A stretch of DNA of 9,055 nucleotides from an uncultured Clostridia bacterium (lineage in GTDB: Bacteria; Bacillota; Clostridia; Oscillospirales; Ruminococcaceae). Position 1 is the first letter of the stretch. Every line of letters begins with the position of its first letter. Below are positions 1-6,335 of the stretch, one piece after another. The position numbers and the translations under genes are program-made. The DNA lies in contig CAMWLH010000061.1 in NCBI GenBank assembly GCA_947175045.1, positions 1-9,055 of the forward strand, read 5' to 3'. The notes beneath the pieces are model-generated. The model saw nothing but the letters and a program-made list of their open reading frames with translations. It ran no database searches and had not been told where the DNA came from.

Positions 1-6
1 ATATTT

Positions 7-20
7 GATAGTGAACTATC
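7..20. promoter_or_regulatory. Palindrome upstream of the HxlR gene, candidate operator
   Basis: GATAGT, a GA spacer, then ACTATC form a perfect 6-bp inverted repeat that ends directly before the GGAGG ribosome binding site at 21-25. HxlR-family dimers bind palindromic sites at their own or neighbouring promoters, so this may be an operator. The promoter itself lies off the left edge, so the role cannot be tested here. Confidence 0.4.
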
Positions 21-31
21 GGAGGTCTGCC

Positions 32-358
32 ATGCTTACAAAAGAAGAAATGCCCGCTTGTCCCGTGGCTACTACCGTTGCTCTTATCGGAAGCAAATGG
101 AAGCTGCTTATAATGAGGAATCTGCTTATCCGACCATGGAGGTTCAATGAGCTGCGCAAAAACCTTGACGGAGTGAGCCAGAAGGTGCTGACCGACAGCC
201 TGCGCTCGATGGAATCGGACGGGATAGTTATCCGTACCGTCTACCCCGAGGTGCCCCCGCGCGTGGAGTATTCCCTTTCGGAACTGGGCGAGTCTATGCG
301 CCCGATCATGGACGCCATGTATGCATGGGGAACCGAGTATAAGAAAAACAGAGTCTGA
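32..358 (+). CDS. HxlR-family winged-helix transcriptional regulator
   Basis: A 108-aa cytoplasmic DNA-binding regulator of the HxlR/MarR-like family, which often responds to reactive aldehydes, disulfide stress or aromatic compounds and controls a nearby gene. The family hallmarks are visible: an N-terminal CPV segment with a single Cys at about residue 10, then GSKWKLLIMRNLL (first helix), RFNELRKNLDGVSQKVLTDSLRSME (helix-turn-helix) and a wing around PEVPPRVEYSLSELG. The length is typical. The ATG at 32 is preferred over an in-frame TTG at 5 because GGAGG (21-25) sits six bases upstream of it. The gene is clearly GC-richer than the two genes that follow. Its partner gene is not in the window; members are often divergent from their target, which would lie to the left. 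The family call is firm; the ligand is unknown. Confidence 0.9.
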   Translation: MLTKEEMPACPVATTVALIGSKWKLLIMRNLLIRPWRFNELRKNLDGVSQKVLTDSLRSMESDGIVIRTVYPEVPPRVEYSLSELGESMRPIMDAMYAWGTEYKKNRV

Positions 359-426
359 ATCAGATGCTTCGGGCTTGATGTTTACATCATCGGATAATAT
401 CTGCCGGATCGGCAGCGTGAAACTTC

Positions 427-1218
427 GTGGCTTTTCTAAAGATGACCATCGCATATGTGGGTGAGGGCAACGGGTGTGAGTATAAGGTTCTCGGCTCCTC
501 GGGCTTGGTCACAATTACTTTAGATAAGCCTTTAAAGAAAAATGCGCTGACCGATACCGATTATGACGGTCTTACCAATTGGAATGAGGTCAACACGGAT
601 TTGATTTACAGGATATGTGCACAAGACCCTAATAAAAATATCTCATTTCTAACTAAAATCAAGACCTCTGACCTGCCGACCTTGACAGACCGGAAAGACT
701 ATTATAAGGGCAGCACAAGTTCGGCAAAAGATTATGTTGAACGTGGATATAGTCAGCTTTTAGGCAAGTATATCGGACAATATAATGTTGGCTCAGCAAA
801 AGATAAGATGAACAAAACGCGCACTTTGCCTTTTTATTCTAATCCTGTTGACGCGGATAGTGATAATGATAGCAAAGCTTTAGATGAGTATAAGCAAAAC
901 AATAGTATTCCTAGTTTTGCTTTATATAAATTTTCAAGTATGGAGGACGCATTATATGCTATTAACAATGAATTAAATAACAATAGAAGTGTTGTGGTTA
1001 AGACAACATATCATGGAGAACATTGTATTACAGTCACTGGAACAATAGATGGTACTCCAGCTTTATGCTTTGAAGATTTTGTTGGCATTGATCCGTGGTA
1101 CAATGGTAATGGTCTTTATAATAGCAATCCTAATTTTGCTGGAATTTTCAAACTGTATACCAATGCAAACCAAACATTCTATCAGCCCTATACCATTATG
1201 ACAATTTCTTTTGATTAA
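427..1218 (+). pseudogene. Truncated secreted protein: TSP3-like repeats plus C-terminal half of a C39/papain-like peptidase domain
   Basis: The open frame starts only at a GTG (427), nine bases after an in-frame TGA (418-420). It has no signal peptide and no clear ribosome binding site, so the 5' end looks lost. Residues 43-54 (DTDYDGLTNWNE) and 142-154 (DADSDNDS followed by LDE) match thrombospondin type-3 calcium-binding loops, and LPFYSNP before the second is the usual linker in Clostridial TSP3 proteins. Residues about 165-260 resemble the second half of a C39-type peptidase: HCITVTG supplies a candidate catalytic His199, and GIDPW a candidate Asp222-Pro. No Cys in a nucleophile setting precedes it, and the second TSP3 motif runs straight into this half-domain, suggesting an internal deletion. 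It is followed 13 bases later by a lipoprotein gene. I infer a remnant, but a short intracellular toxin-like product cannot be excluded. Confidence 0.55.
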
Positions 1219-1231
1219 ATGAGGTGACTTT

Positions 1232-2200
1232 ATGAAATTGAAAGCGATTTTAACATTAATTAGTTCAACTCTGTTTCTATCAGCATGTAGCAGTCATTCT
1301 TCTTTAATATCGGATAACTTTGCTGGTAATGATAATTCCACAATTTCTGAAACTTTGGAAAGTTATGATACAGAAACAAAAAATGCCATTAGTAGCGAGG
1401 TTAATTGTATTGGTGAAGACTATGTAGCAAACCCCGGGGATGTCAGTAACACACAAGTGGTTCCTGCTGAAGGCTCATCGGAAACAATCAATAACATAGA
1501 AAGCGCAGAAGAAACGCTGATATTTGATTTAGATACTACCGACAGCGAATATAACGCTATTGTTATGAGAATTGCCGATAAATTTCAGATGTTGCTTAAT
1601 CGCTACCTTCCGATAAGCTGTTATCTTGGTGTAGCAGAATCAGAATTTGATCTTGGGATACCTCTTGATAACAGCGGAGGGTTTTACGAAGTTATATCAG
1701 ATAAAATCTGTTCATATCAAAGTCTTAAAAATGAGTTTTCTGATGTGGTTTCAGATGAATACGCAGATTTTATTTTAAAAGATAATATACCGTGTTATAA
1801 AGAAGTTGACAACAAGCTATATTTCTGCAGATCGGAAAGTTCATGTATTGGATTTCTTGATGCCTGGTATCTGGGATGTAAATTTGATGGAAAGAACATT
1901 AAAGGATATTTTGCCACGCTTTTGGGAATAGAGGCAGAGTGGGCTCAAGATGCTGATTTTGTAAACAATCCATCAAATTACCATTACTATGAGATTGTGC
2001 TTGAAATGATTGACGGTAATTGGATAATCTGCGACATAAAATATATGTATAACGACTTTTCCTACAGCAATACTCAAAATACATACGATAGTAACGGATA
2101 TGTAATACATGGCTGTTTTTATAATGCAGGGATTGCTAATAAAGATATCATTGAATACAAGACAGTTGTACCTTGTGGAATCCAAAATGAGCTCGGGTAG
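1232..2200 (+). CDS. Lipoprotein with a Ser/Thr/Glu-rich linker, possibly IseA-like
   Basis: A 322-aa lipoprotein. Residues 1-19 form a type II signal peptide: Lys at 2 and 4, a hydrophobic core, and the lipobox LSAC with Cys19 as the lipidation site, so the protein should be anchored outside the membrane. Residues about 20-95 are a low-complexity Ser/Thr/Asn/Glu linker, and about 100-310 a folded domain. The domain contains FYEVISDKICSYQSLKNEFS, then DNKLYF, and near the end YYEIVLEMIDGNWIICDIKY. This order (Y..l, S+xxL, kLYf, dGnWkI.di) recalls IseA-type DL-endopeptidase inhibitors and related Clostridial lipoproteins; I hold that assignment loosely. GAGGTGA (1221-1227) lies four bases before ATG 1232. 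Only 13 bases separate it from the preceding gene, so the two are probably co-transcribed. It is AT-rich and intact, unlike its upstream partner. Confidence 0.75.
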   Translation: MKLKAILTLISSTLFLSACSSHSSLISDNFAGNDNSTISETLESYDTETKNAISSEVNCIGEDYVANPGDVSNTQVVPAEGSSETINNIESAEETLIFDLDTTDSEYNAIVMRIADKFQMLLNRYLPISCYLGVAESEFDLGIPLDNSGGFYEVISDKICSYQSLKNEFSDVVSDEYADFILKDNIPCYKEVDNKLYFCRSESSCIGFLDAWYLGCKFDGKNIKGYFATLLGIEAEWAQDADFVNNPSNYHYYEIVLEMIDGNWIICDIKYMYNDFSYSNTQNTYDSNGYVIHGCFYNAGIANKDIIEYKTVVPCGIQNELG

Positions 2201-2246
2201 CATCGGCAAACCGCCGACAAAACAATCAGCTCTTTTAGATAATTTC

Positions 2247-2281
2247 ATATCCGAGGCGGGACACCGTCTCGGATATTTTTT
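2247..2281 (+). terminator. Strong intrinsic terminator after the lipoprotein gene
   Basis: ATATCCGAG pairs perfectly with CTCGGATAT, and the stem continues inward (including one G-T pair) to 13 pairs closing on a GACA tetraloop (2260-2263). A T run follows immediately (2276-2281). It lies 46 bases after the lipoprotein stop. There is no T tract on the opposite strand, so it is directed to the + strand. Confidence 0.9.
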
Positions 2282-2336
2282 AATAGGGGAAATAAAGCAT
2301 AAGATAAAGACGCAATATACTATGTCTAAAAAATGC

Positions 2337-2815
2337 CTGCCCGATTCCAAAAGCTTCATTCCTTCTTCGGCAAGCCATTCGCTGTTGTTGTATTCGGACT
2401 TGGAAAGCGCTCCGCGAACGTTGAGCATATGAATTCGTCCAATGCGTTCAAGATCGTCCGTATCCTTGATAAGTGTATACCGTGCAAGATTGTAGGTAAG
2501 GTTGATTATATTTTTCAATCCGTAACCAATCTCCAACTAATCGCACGACAGCACAGCGAGGAACTGATTGCGCTCCGCCTTGCACATACCGTCCATACAT
2601 TTACCGAGATAATTCAGCGCGTCCAGACTTACTTAGCAATCTTAAAGCGTTGACAGCTCGGAAGGCTCAATCCCGATAACCGTCGCAATCGGCGCGAGAT
2701 GCTCCGTGTTCATGCCAAGTTCGCCGAGCTTTCTCGACAGCTCCGTTTCCAAACACGGAAATCGTATGATCAACATCTCATAATTAAGAGATTGCTCACA
2801 GGCGTTCTGTGCGAC
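2337..2815 (-). pseudogene. Decayed mobile-element gene, tentatively ArdA-like antirestriction accessory protein
   Basis: Read on the minus strand, one continuous frame gives protein-like sequence of about 155 codons broken only by nonsense codons: TAA at 2644-2642, TAA at 2635-2633 and TAG at 2539-2537. Recognisable stretches are LSRKLGELGMNTEHLAPIA, then LNYLGKCMDGM, then INLTYNLARYTLIKDTDDL and SEYNNSEWLAEEGMKLLESG. I recall this pattern from proteins of conjugative elements in Ruminococcus-like bacteria; the LNYLGKCMD segment is reminiscent of the ELNYLA part of ArdA antirestriction proteins. The family name is from memory and uncertain. No start codon or ribosome binding site is left, and the similarity ends abruptly near 2337, shortly before the + strand terminator, which marks a deletion or insertion boundary. 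The 5' limit is only the last upstream stop in frame (TAA, 2818-2816). Confidence 0.6.
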
Positions 2816-2914
2816 TTATACAAAAACGAATCGGAAAATTTTACATGGGGAGGGTTCAAGTCCATTTTCGTGTTGAAAATATCTACGGACGGCGATTTCT
2901 GTTCTTTCAAAGAT

Positions 2915-2956
2915 TTATGCCCACAAATGGCTTTGTACAGCCTTTTGTGGGCATAA
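2915..2956. repeat. 13-bp perfect inverted repeat (hairpin) downstream of the recombinase operon
   Basis: TTATGCCCACAAA (2915-2927) and TTTGTGGGCATAA (2944-2956) are exact reverse complements. Inside them GGCT and AGCC add four more pairs after a T-T mismatch, closing on TTGTAC. It lies 18 bases beyond the stop of the last minus-strand accessory gene, where a terminator is expected. The minus-strand tail (ATCTTTG) is poor in T; the + strand tail (TATCTTTTT) is better. It may be a two-way transcription block, or an element-end or recombination site; the sequence does not decide. Confidence 0.6.
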
Positions 2957-2974
2957 TATCTTTTTGTCAATGTT

Positions 2975-3382
2975 TCATGGTGGAACCGAAGTGTATTTAT
3001 GATCACCCTCATACGGCAGGTGATTTTCATTGCTTTTTTCAATTATTTCAGCTTTCGAAAGCTCAAAGATCGCTGCTTTCTTCTCATAATATATTCTGCC
3101 CGGAATGCGGTACGATTTAGAAATATCCCAAGAATAAAGTGCAGCGATCAATCCGCACAGCTTTATGCTGCTGACCTCCATGCCGCCGCTTCCCCGATAT
3201 ACCTGATCCGGTACGCAATGAGATTTAAGATCTCTCTTTTTGTACGGCGCAAGCAACAGCGTCCTGCTGTCCTCTGCAATCATAAAGCAGATCCGTGCGG
3301 GACTGCCGATTTTCCTCAGCGCATCAACATAAATATGAATGCGGCTTGCTTTCAAATAAAAAGACAGATAAGTTCTGGTCAT
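2975..3382 (-). CDS. Recombinase-associated small protein D (stand-alone copy of the recombinase C-terminal domain, most diverged)
   Basis: A 135-aa protein of unknown function. It aligns by eye with the C-terminal domain of the upstream serine recombinase and with the two ORFs between them. LSFYLKASRIHIYVDAL corresponds to SFSKASLYAL in its neighbour, ARICFMIAEDSRTLLLAPY to the IxILxHPxxRKxxIRPC strand pair, and a C-terminal KSYRIPGRIYYEKKAAIFEL to the YKIRGVWAKRxEEQIIVFNL segment. The usual IRW motif is not kept, and the N-terminal GYQV segment is absent: an in-frame TGA lies directly before ATG 3382. The upstream gene stops eight bases before this ATG with no good ribosome binding site between them (GTGAGTGAGTGA), so translation is probably coupled. 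It is the last gene before the hairpin at 2915-2956. No signal peptide or membrane segment is seen. Confidence 0.65.
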   Translation of the reverse strand: MTRTYLSFYLKASRIHIYVDALRKIGSPARICFMIAEDSRTLLLAPYKKRDLKSHCVPDQVYRGSGGMEVSSIKLCGLIAALYSWDISKSYRIPGRIYYEKKAAIFELSKAEIIEKSNENHLPYEGDHKYTSVPP

Positions 3383-3390
3383 TCACTCAC

Positions 3391-3843
3391 TCACGCTTTC
3401 ACTTCTATCTTGCTCCTCCAACTCTTGGAATCGCTGAAATCAAATAACAGCATTATCTTATTGTTTGCTGCTACAATTCTTCCATAGGTGCGGTAAACCA
3501 TATTTGGATTAAGCCCCCATGTTTTATACAACTGTGATGTAAATGCTTTGCATTCGATTTTTCTCGTCGTTGTCTCCTTGATGCCCTTTACCCATCGTAT
3601 ACCGTCTTTGTCCTTTGCCGTAACAGGAACAAGAAGAATGCATTTTGTTTTAGAATTTACCTCTATTCGTATACGTTCGCAGCAGTTCAATGCATATAAT
3701 GACGCTTTGCTGAAGGATATACTTGTGTACCAGATAGTACAGCTCGCTTCTTTTTTAGCAGGGGGATGTACAAACAGCTCTCCGCTTACAACCTGAAACC
3801 CTTCCATGCTTATCTCCGGCAGTTCCGTTAAATGCTGAGCCAT
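3391..3843 (-). CDS. Recombinase-associated small protein C (stand-alone copy of the recombinase C-terminal domain)
   Basis: A 150-aa soluble protein homologous by eye to residues about 392-515 of the serine recombinase. Shared features in order are GFQVV at residues 15-19 (GYQVV in the recombinase), ISFSKASLYAL (ISFNIFCMRKF), a beta-strand pair ending in LLVPV (AIRPC), KDGIRW at about 79-84 (THSIRW), KIECKAFTSQLYKTWGLNP (TLSCRYFGNALYSIMEWNP), and VYRTYGRIVAANNKIMLLFDF. Its AGGAGG overlaps the TAG stop of the preceding gene (TAGGAGG), seven bases before ATG 3841-3843, so the two are translated as a tight pair. No catalytic residues of the resolvase domain are present, so it cannot recombine by itself. 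I infer an accessory or structural role in the integration complex; the function is not known to me. Confidence 0.75.
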   Translation of the reverse strand: MAQHLTELPEISMEGFQVVSGELFVHPPAKKEASCTIWYTSISFSKASLYALNCCERIRIEVNSKTKCILLVPVTAKDKDGIRWVKGIKETTTRKIECKAFTSQLYKTWGLNPNMVYRTYGRIVAANNKIMLLFDFSDSKSWRSKIEVKA

Positions 3844-3854
3844 ATCTTTTCCTC

Positions 3855-4460
3855 CTATGTTTGATCAGTTGTTATATATCCGTCCGCAAGGTCGATCTTG
3901 TAGGAATCCTCATGTTCTTCTGCGGGTATCCCAAAATAATCTCTCCAATCTTCGGGCAAATAGGATCTGTTTTTCTTTGAGCCGCCTACAAACAGCTCAA
4001 AGTCCGTCAGTTTGAAAAGAAACAGCATTTCCCTATTACACACAGCAGGTTTTCCTATCATCTTGTAACGGTATTTCCTGTCCCAACCCATTAAGTCAAA
4101 AACTTTTGCCGAAAAAATCCTGCAAAGCAAGTCCCTGCTTGACAATTCCTTTTCACCGCCGCCTTTTGCCCAACGCAAGGAATCCGGCGCATCGGGCTTG
4201 CACGGACGAATGATCAACCTCTTCTGCTCCGGGTGAATCAGAATTTGAATGTGCGTGATTCCCGGAAACCTGCGGAGACAAGCCATATTAAATTTAATAC
4301 GGGTATCCCACATTGTAATGGCAGGCTCTCTTATATGCGAAAAAAGTTCCGCTTTTGTTACCTGGTAGCCTACAAAATCCATAATAGTCTCTGCTTCCTC
4401 GCCGGATTCCGTTGACGATTTTGAATCTTTAAAAATTTGTTCAATCTGACTGTCTTGCAT
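3855..4460 (-). CDS. Recombinase-associated protein B (free-standing paralogue of the recombinase C-terminal region)
   Basis: A 201-aa protein that is the closest of the three small ORFs to the C-terminal region of the serine recombinase. After an acidic, Ser-rich N-terminus (residues 1-28) come GYQVTKAELF (31-40), RIKFNMACLRRF (54-65), IQILIHPEQKRLIIRPC (71-87), DSLRW (93-97), LLCRIFSAKVFDLMGWDRKYRYKMIGK, and a NREMLFLFKLTDFELF strand. It also shares the recombinase's final segment: LPEDWRDYFGIPAEEHE here matches CPEEWIDDFGEEFYEH there. The ATG (4458-4460) lies inside the recombinase gene, overlapping its 3' end by 20 bases, with AAAGGAGGGG about 12 bases upstream. Such overlap implies co-translation and roughly linked amounts. 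Function is unknown; a subunit of the recombinase complex or a directionality factor is the natural guess. Confidence 0.8.
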   Translation of the reverse strand: MQDSQIEQIFKDSKSSTESGEEAETIMDFVGYQVTKAELFSHIREPAITMWDTRIKFNMACLRRFPGITHIQILIHPEQKRLIIRPCKPDAPDSLRWAKGGGEKELSSRDLLCRIFSAKVFDLMGWDRKYRYKMIGKPAVCNREMLFLFKLTDFELFVGGSKKNRSYLPEDWRDYFGIPAEEHEDSYKIDLADGYITTDQT

Positions 4461-6273
4461 CTTTTTCTGCCGCCCCTCCTTTCAAGTCAGCTATACTCAT
4501 CTGAAGTTCATCATCGGTTATAGATGAATACTGGCGAATTCCGGGTGCCGGAATACTCTCGACCTGCGCTCGCCATTCGACGTTCGGAGCTATATAATAG
4601 AAGCCGTTTTCGAGAGTATGCTCATAGAATTCCTCACCAAAATCGTCTATCCACTCCTCCGGGCAAAGCTCGATACGCCGCTTAACAGGATCATCTTGAC
4701 CTTTGCGCTCTACTAAAACGGCCGGAACGGCATTAACAAGGTTAAATACGATGATCTGTTCCTCACCGCGTTTTGCCCAAACACCTCGTATCTTATACAA
4801 ATAATCGGGATTCCATTCCATAATACTGTACAGTGCATTTCCAAAGTAACGGCAGCTGAGTGTCTTTGAATAAATCGGTCTTTGTGGGTCCGGCCGCCAT
4901 CGAATACTATGCGTATCTTTTTCTCTGCATGGTCTTATGGCTATTTTTCTTTCCGAGGGATGAAGAAGGATCTGAATGTATCCTACACTCTCAAACTTTC
5001 TCATACAAAAAATGTTAAAAGAGATTTTTCCGCCGGAAACGGTAATCGACGGACCCTCATAGCGAACTTGGATAAATTGGCTGCGTACTACCTGATATCC
5101 GTTTAGATCAAATGCGCTGAAACGGCTTTTATCAATTTGTCTGACTTTCACAACAGTATTTACACTGTTTGAAATGTTATAATAAATACCGGGATCGTCA
5201 TTCATCCAGTGATGGTTAATCGGTACGAACCCCTTAAATATTCCCTCATCAATTACCTGTAAAGACGGCAGTCTTCCCCGTACATAGTGCTTTCTGTTTT
5301 CAAGGAGAGTCTGAACAGCTTCAAACGTTTCAAAAGGAATAATAGAATCGTGCCGCTCCTTGTATAAATACTGATCTCTGTCCTGACGGTTCTTTCTGTG
5401 CTTATGTTCATAGAAATCAGAGGTGAAAGTTTTCCATGTAAGAACATCTCCGCAGTATCTTTCGTTGGTGAGAATATACCCTATCGAGCTGCTGCTCCAT
5501 TGCGTGCCTCCTGTTTTGGTTTTGCAGCCTATATCTGTAAGGAAAGCCGCGATCTTCTCCTGTGACCACCCGGAAAGGTAGGCATTATAGATAAAACGAA
5601 CTGTTTTAGCCTCGGACTCATTGATCTTAAGCGGAGCATATTTTATATATCTTCCCGTAACATCCATAGGTCTGTCATAGCCAAGCAGTGCAGGAGTCAG
5701 CAATTTTCCGTCCTTAAACCGCTGTGTCAAAGACCAGTTCATCGCCTCGCTCTTTTTTACCGATTCCTCCTGAGCAAAGGTGGCAAGGAATGAAAGCATA
5801 AACTCTGTGTTTTCATCGAGAGTATAAAGATTATCTGTTTCAAAAAACACGCCAACGGGCGGAACCAATCCCCTTAACATACGAACCAGGGAAATGCAGT
5901 CCACAAGGTTTCGGGCAAAACGCGAAACACTTTTTGTGACGATCAGATCATATTCGCCGCGGCGGCAGGCTTCGATCATGGCATTGAATTCATCGCGCTT
6001 TTTAAGTGATGTTCCGGAAATGCCTTCGTCCGCATATATGTGTCTTAAATTCCAGTTCGGATGATCGTTAACAAGCTGCTTGTAATGAGCCTGCTGCAAT
6101 TCATAAGATGAAAGCTGCTCGTCATTGTCCGTAGACACCCGACAATATGCGCAAACCCTGAACAGCTTATCCTTCTCATAAGGACTTATCCTTGGCTTTG
6201 CGGGAATATATGTCTTTTCGCCTGTATCTTCCCGTCGGTAGATCTGCCGCGATTCTTCTTTGTTGTTCCGCAT
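4441..6273 (-). CDS. Large serine recombinase (site-specific integrase) with a non-canonical C-terminal domain
   Basis: A 610-aa recombinase that would cut and rejoin attachment sites through a 5'-phosphoserine link. The resolvase catalytic domain spans about 38-190: AYCRVST gives nucleophile Ser47 with Arg45, then DEGISGTS (82-89) and TKSVSRFARN (113-122) with the active-site Arg118 and Arg121. FLATFAQEES begins the long helix. The DNA-binding Recombinase domain follows (about 200-320, including GGTQWSSSSIGYILTNERYCGD). The usual cysteine zinc ribbon is missing. Instead, RLPSLQVIDEGIFKGFVPIN leads into a domain at about 392-515 (GYQVV, ISFNIFCMRKF, IAIRPC, SIRW, SCRYF, MEWNP) that recurs in the three downstream ORFs. 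GGGAGG at 6282-6287 lies eight bases before ATG 6271-6273. It is 62 bases after the XRE gene. The gene looks intact and all core catalytic residues are present. Confidence 0.93.
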   Translation of the reverse strand: MRNNKEESRQIYRREDTGEKTYIPAKPRISPYEKDKLFRVCAYCRVSTDNDEQLSSYELQQAHYKQLVNDHPNWNLRHIYADEGISGTSLKKRDEFNAMIEACRRGEYDLIVTKSVSRFARNLVDCISLVRMLRGLVPPVGVFFETDNLYTLDENTEFMLSFLATFAQEESVKKSEAMNWSLTQRFKDGKLLTPALLGYDRPMDVTGRYIKYAPLKINESEAKTVRFIYNAYLSGWSQEKIAAFLTDIGCKTKTGGTQWSSSSIGYILTNERYCGDVLTWKTFTSDFYEHKHRKNRQDRDQYLYKERHDSIIPFETFEAVQTLLENRKHYVRGRLPSLQVIDEGIFKGFVPINHHWMNDDPGIYYNISNSVNTVVKVRQIDKSRFSAFDLNGYQVVRSQFIQVRYEGPSITVSGGKISFNIFCMRKFESVGYIQILLHPSERKIAIRPCREKDTHSIRWRPDPQRPIYSKTLSCRYFGNALYSIMEWNPDYLYKIRGVWAKRGEEQIIVFNLVNAVPAVLVERKGQDDPVKRRIELCPEEWIDDFGEEFYEHTLENGFYYIAPNVEWRAQVESIPAPGIRQYSSITDDELQMSIADLKGGAAEKDARQSD

Positions 6274-6281
6274 TATCTGCG

Positions 6282-6287
6282 CCTCCC
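6282..6287 (-). promoter_or_regulatory. Ribosome binding site of the serine recombinase
   Basis: On the minus strand GGGAGG precedes the recombinase ATG by eight bases, a near-ideal site that fixes the start at 6273. No good promoter is visible in the 62-base gap to the XRE stop, so the recombinase is probably read from the XRE promoter. Confidence 0.75.
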
Positions 6288-6335
6288 TTATGACAGCTTG
6301 GAATTATCTTAAAATGCAGGTATAGGGGTCTGCAC

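Noticed and set aside
401..415. CTGCCG-GAT-CGGCAG hairpin after the HxlR gene as a terminator
   Set aside because: The stem is perfect but short, with a three-base loop and no T run after it; too weak to call a terminator.
1973..2536. Minus-strand 187-codon frame overlapping the lipoprotein gene
   Set aside because: Only its first 65 or so codons resemble protein; these belong to the decayed gene at 2337-2815. The rest runs backwards through the terminator and the lipoprotein gene.
2843..2869. tRNA-like T-arm sequence (GGGTTCAAGTCC) on the + strand
   Set aside because: The loop fits TTCAAGT, but the five-base stem around it is broken (GAGGG against CCATT) and no anticodon arm, D arm or matching acceptor stem lies in the preceding 70 bases.
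2770..3042. Minus-strand 90-codon frame
   Set aside because: It overlaps accessory ORF D out of frame and runs through the hairpin; no recognisable motif, and the decayed gene is read in another frame here.
2999..3487. Plus-strand frames of 162 and 82 codons opposite accessory ORFs C and D
   Set aside because: Their translations show no family resemblance and no ribosome binding sites, while the opposite frames align with the recombinase C-terminal domain and are spaced as an operon.
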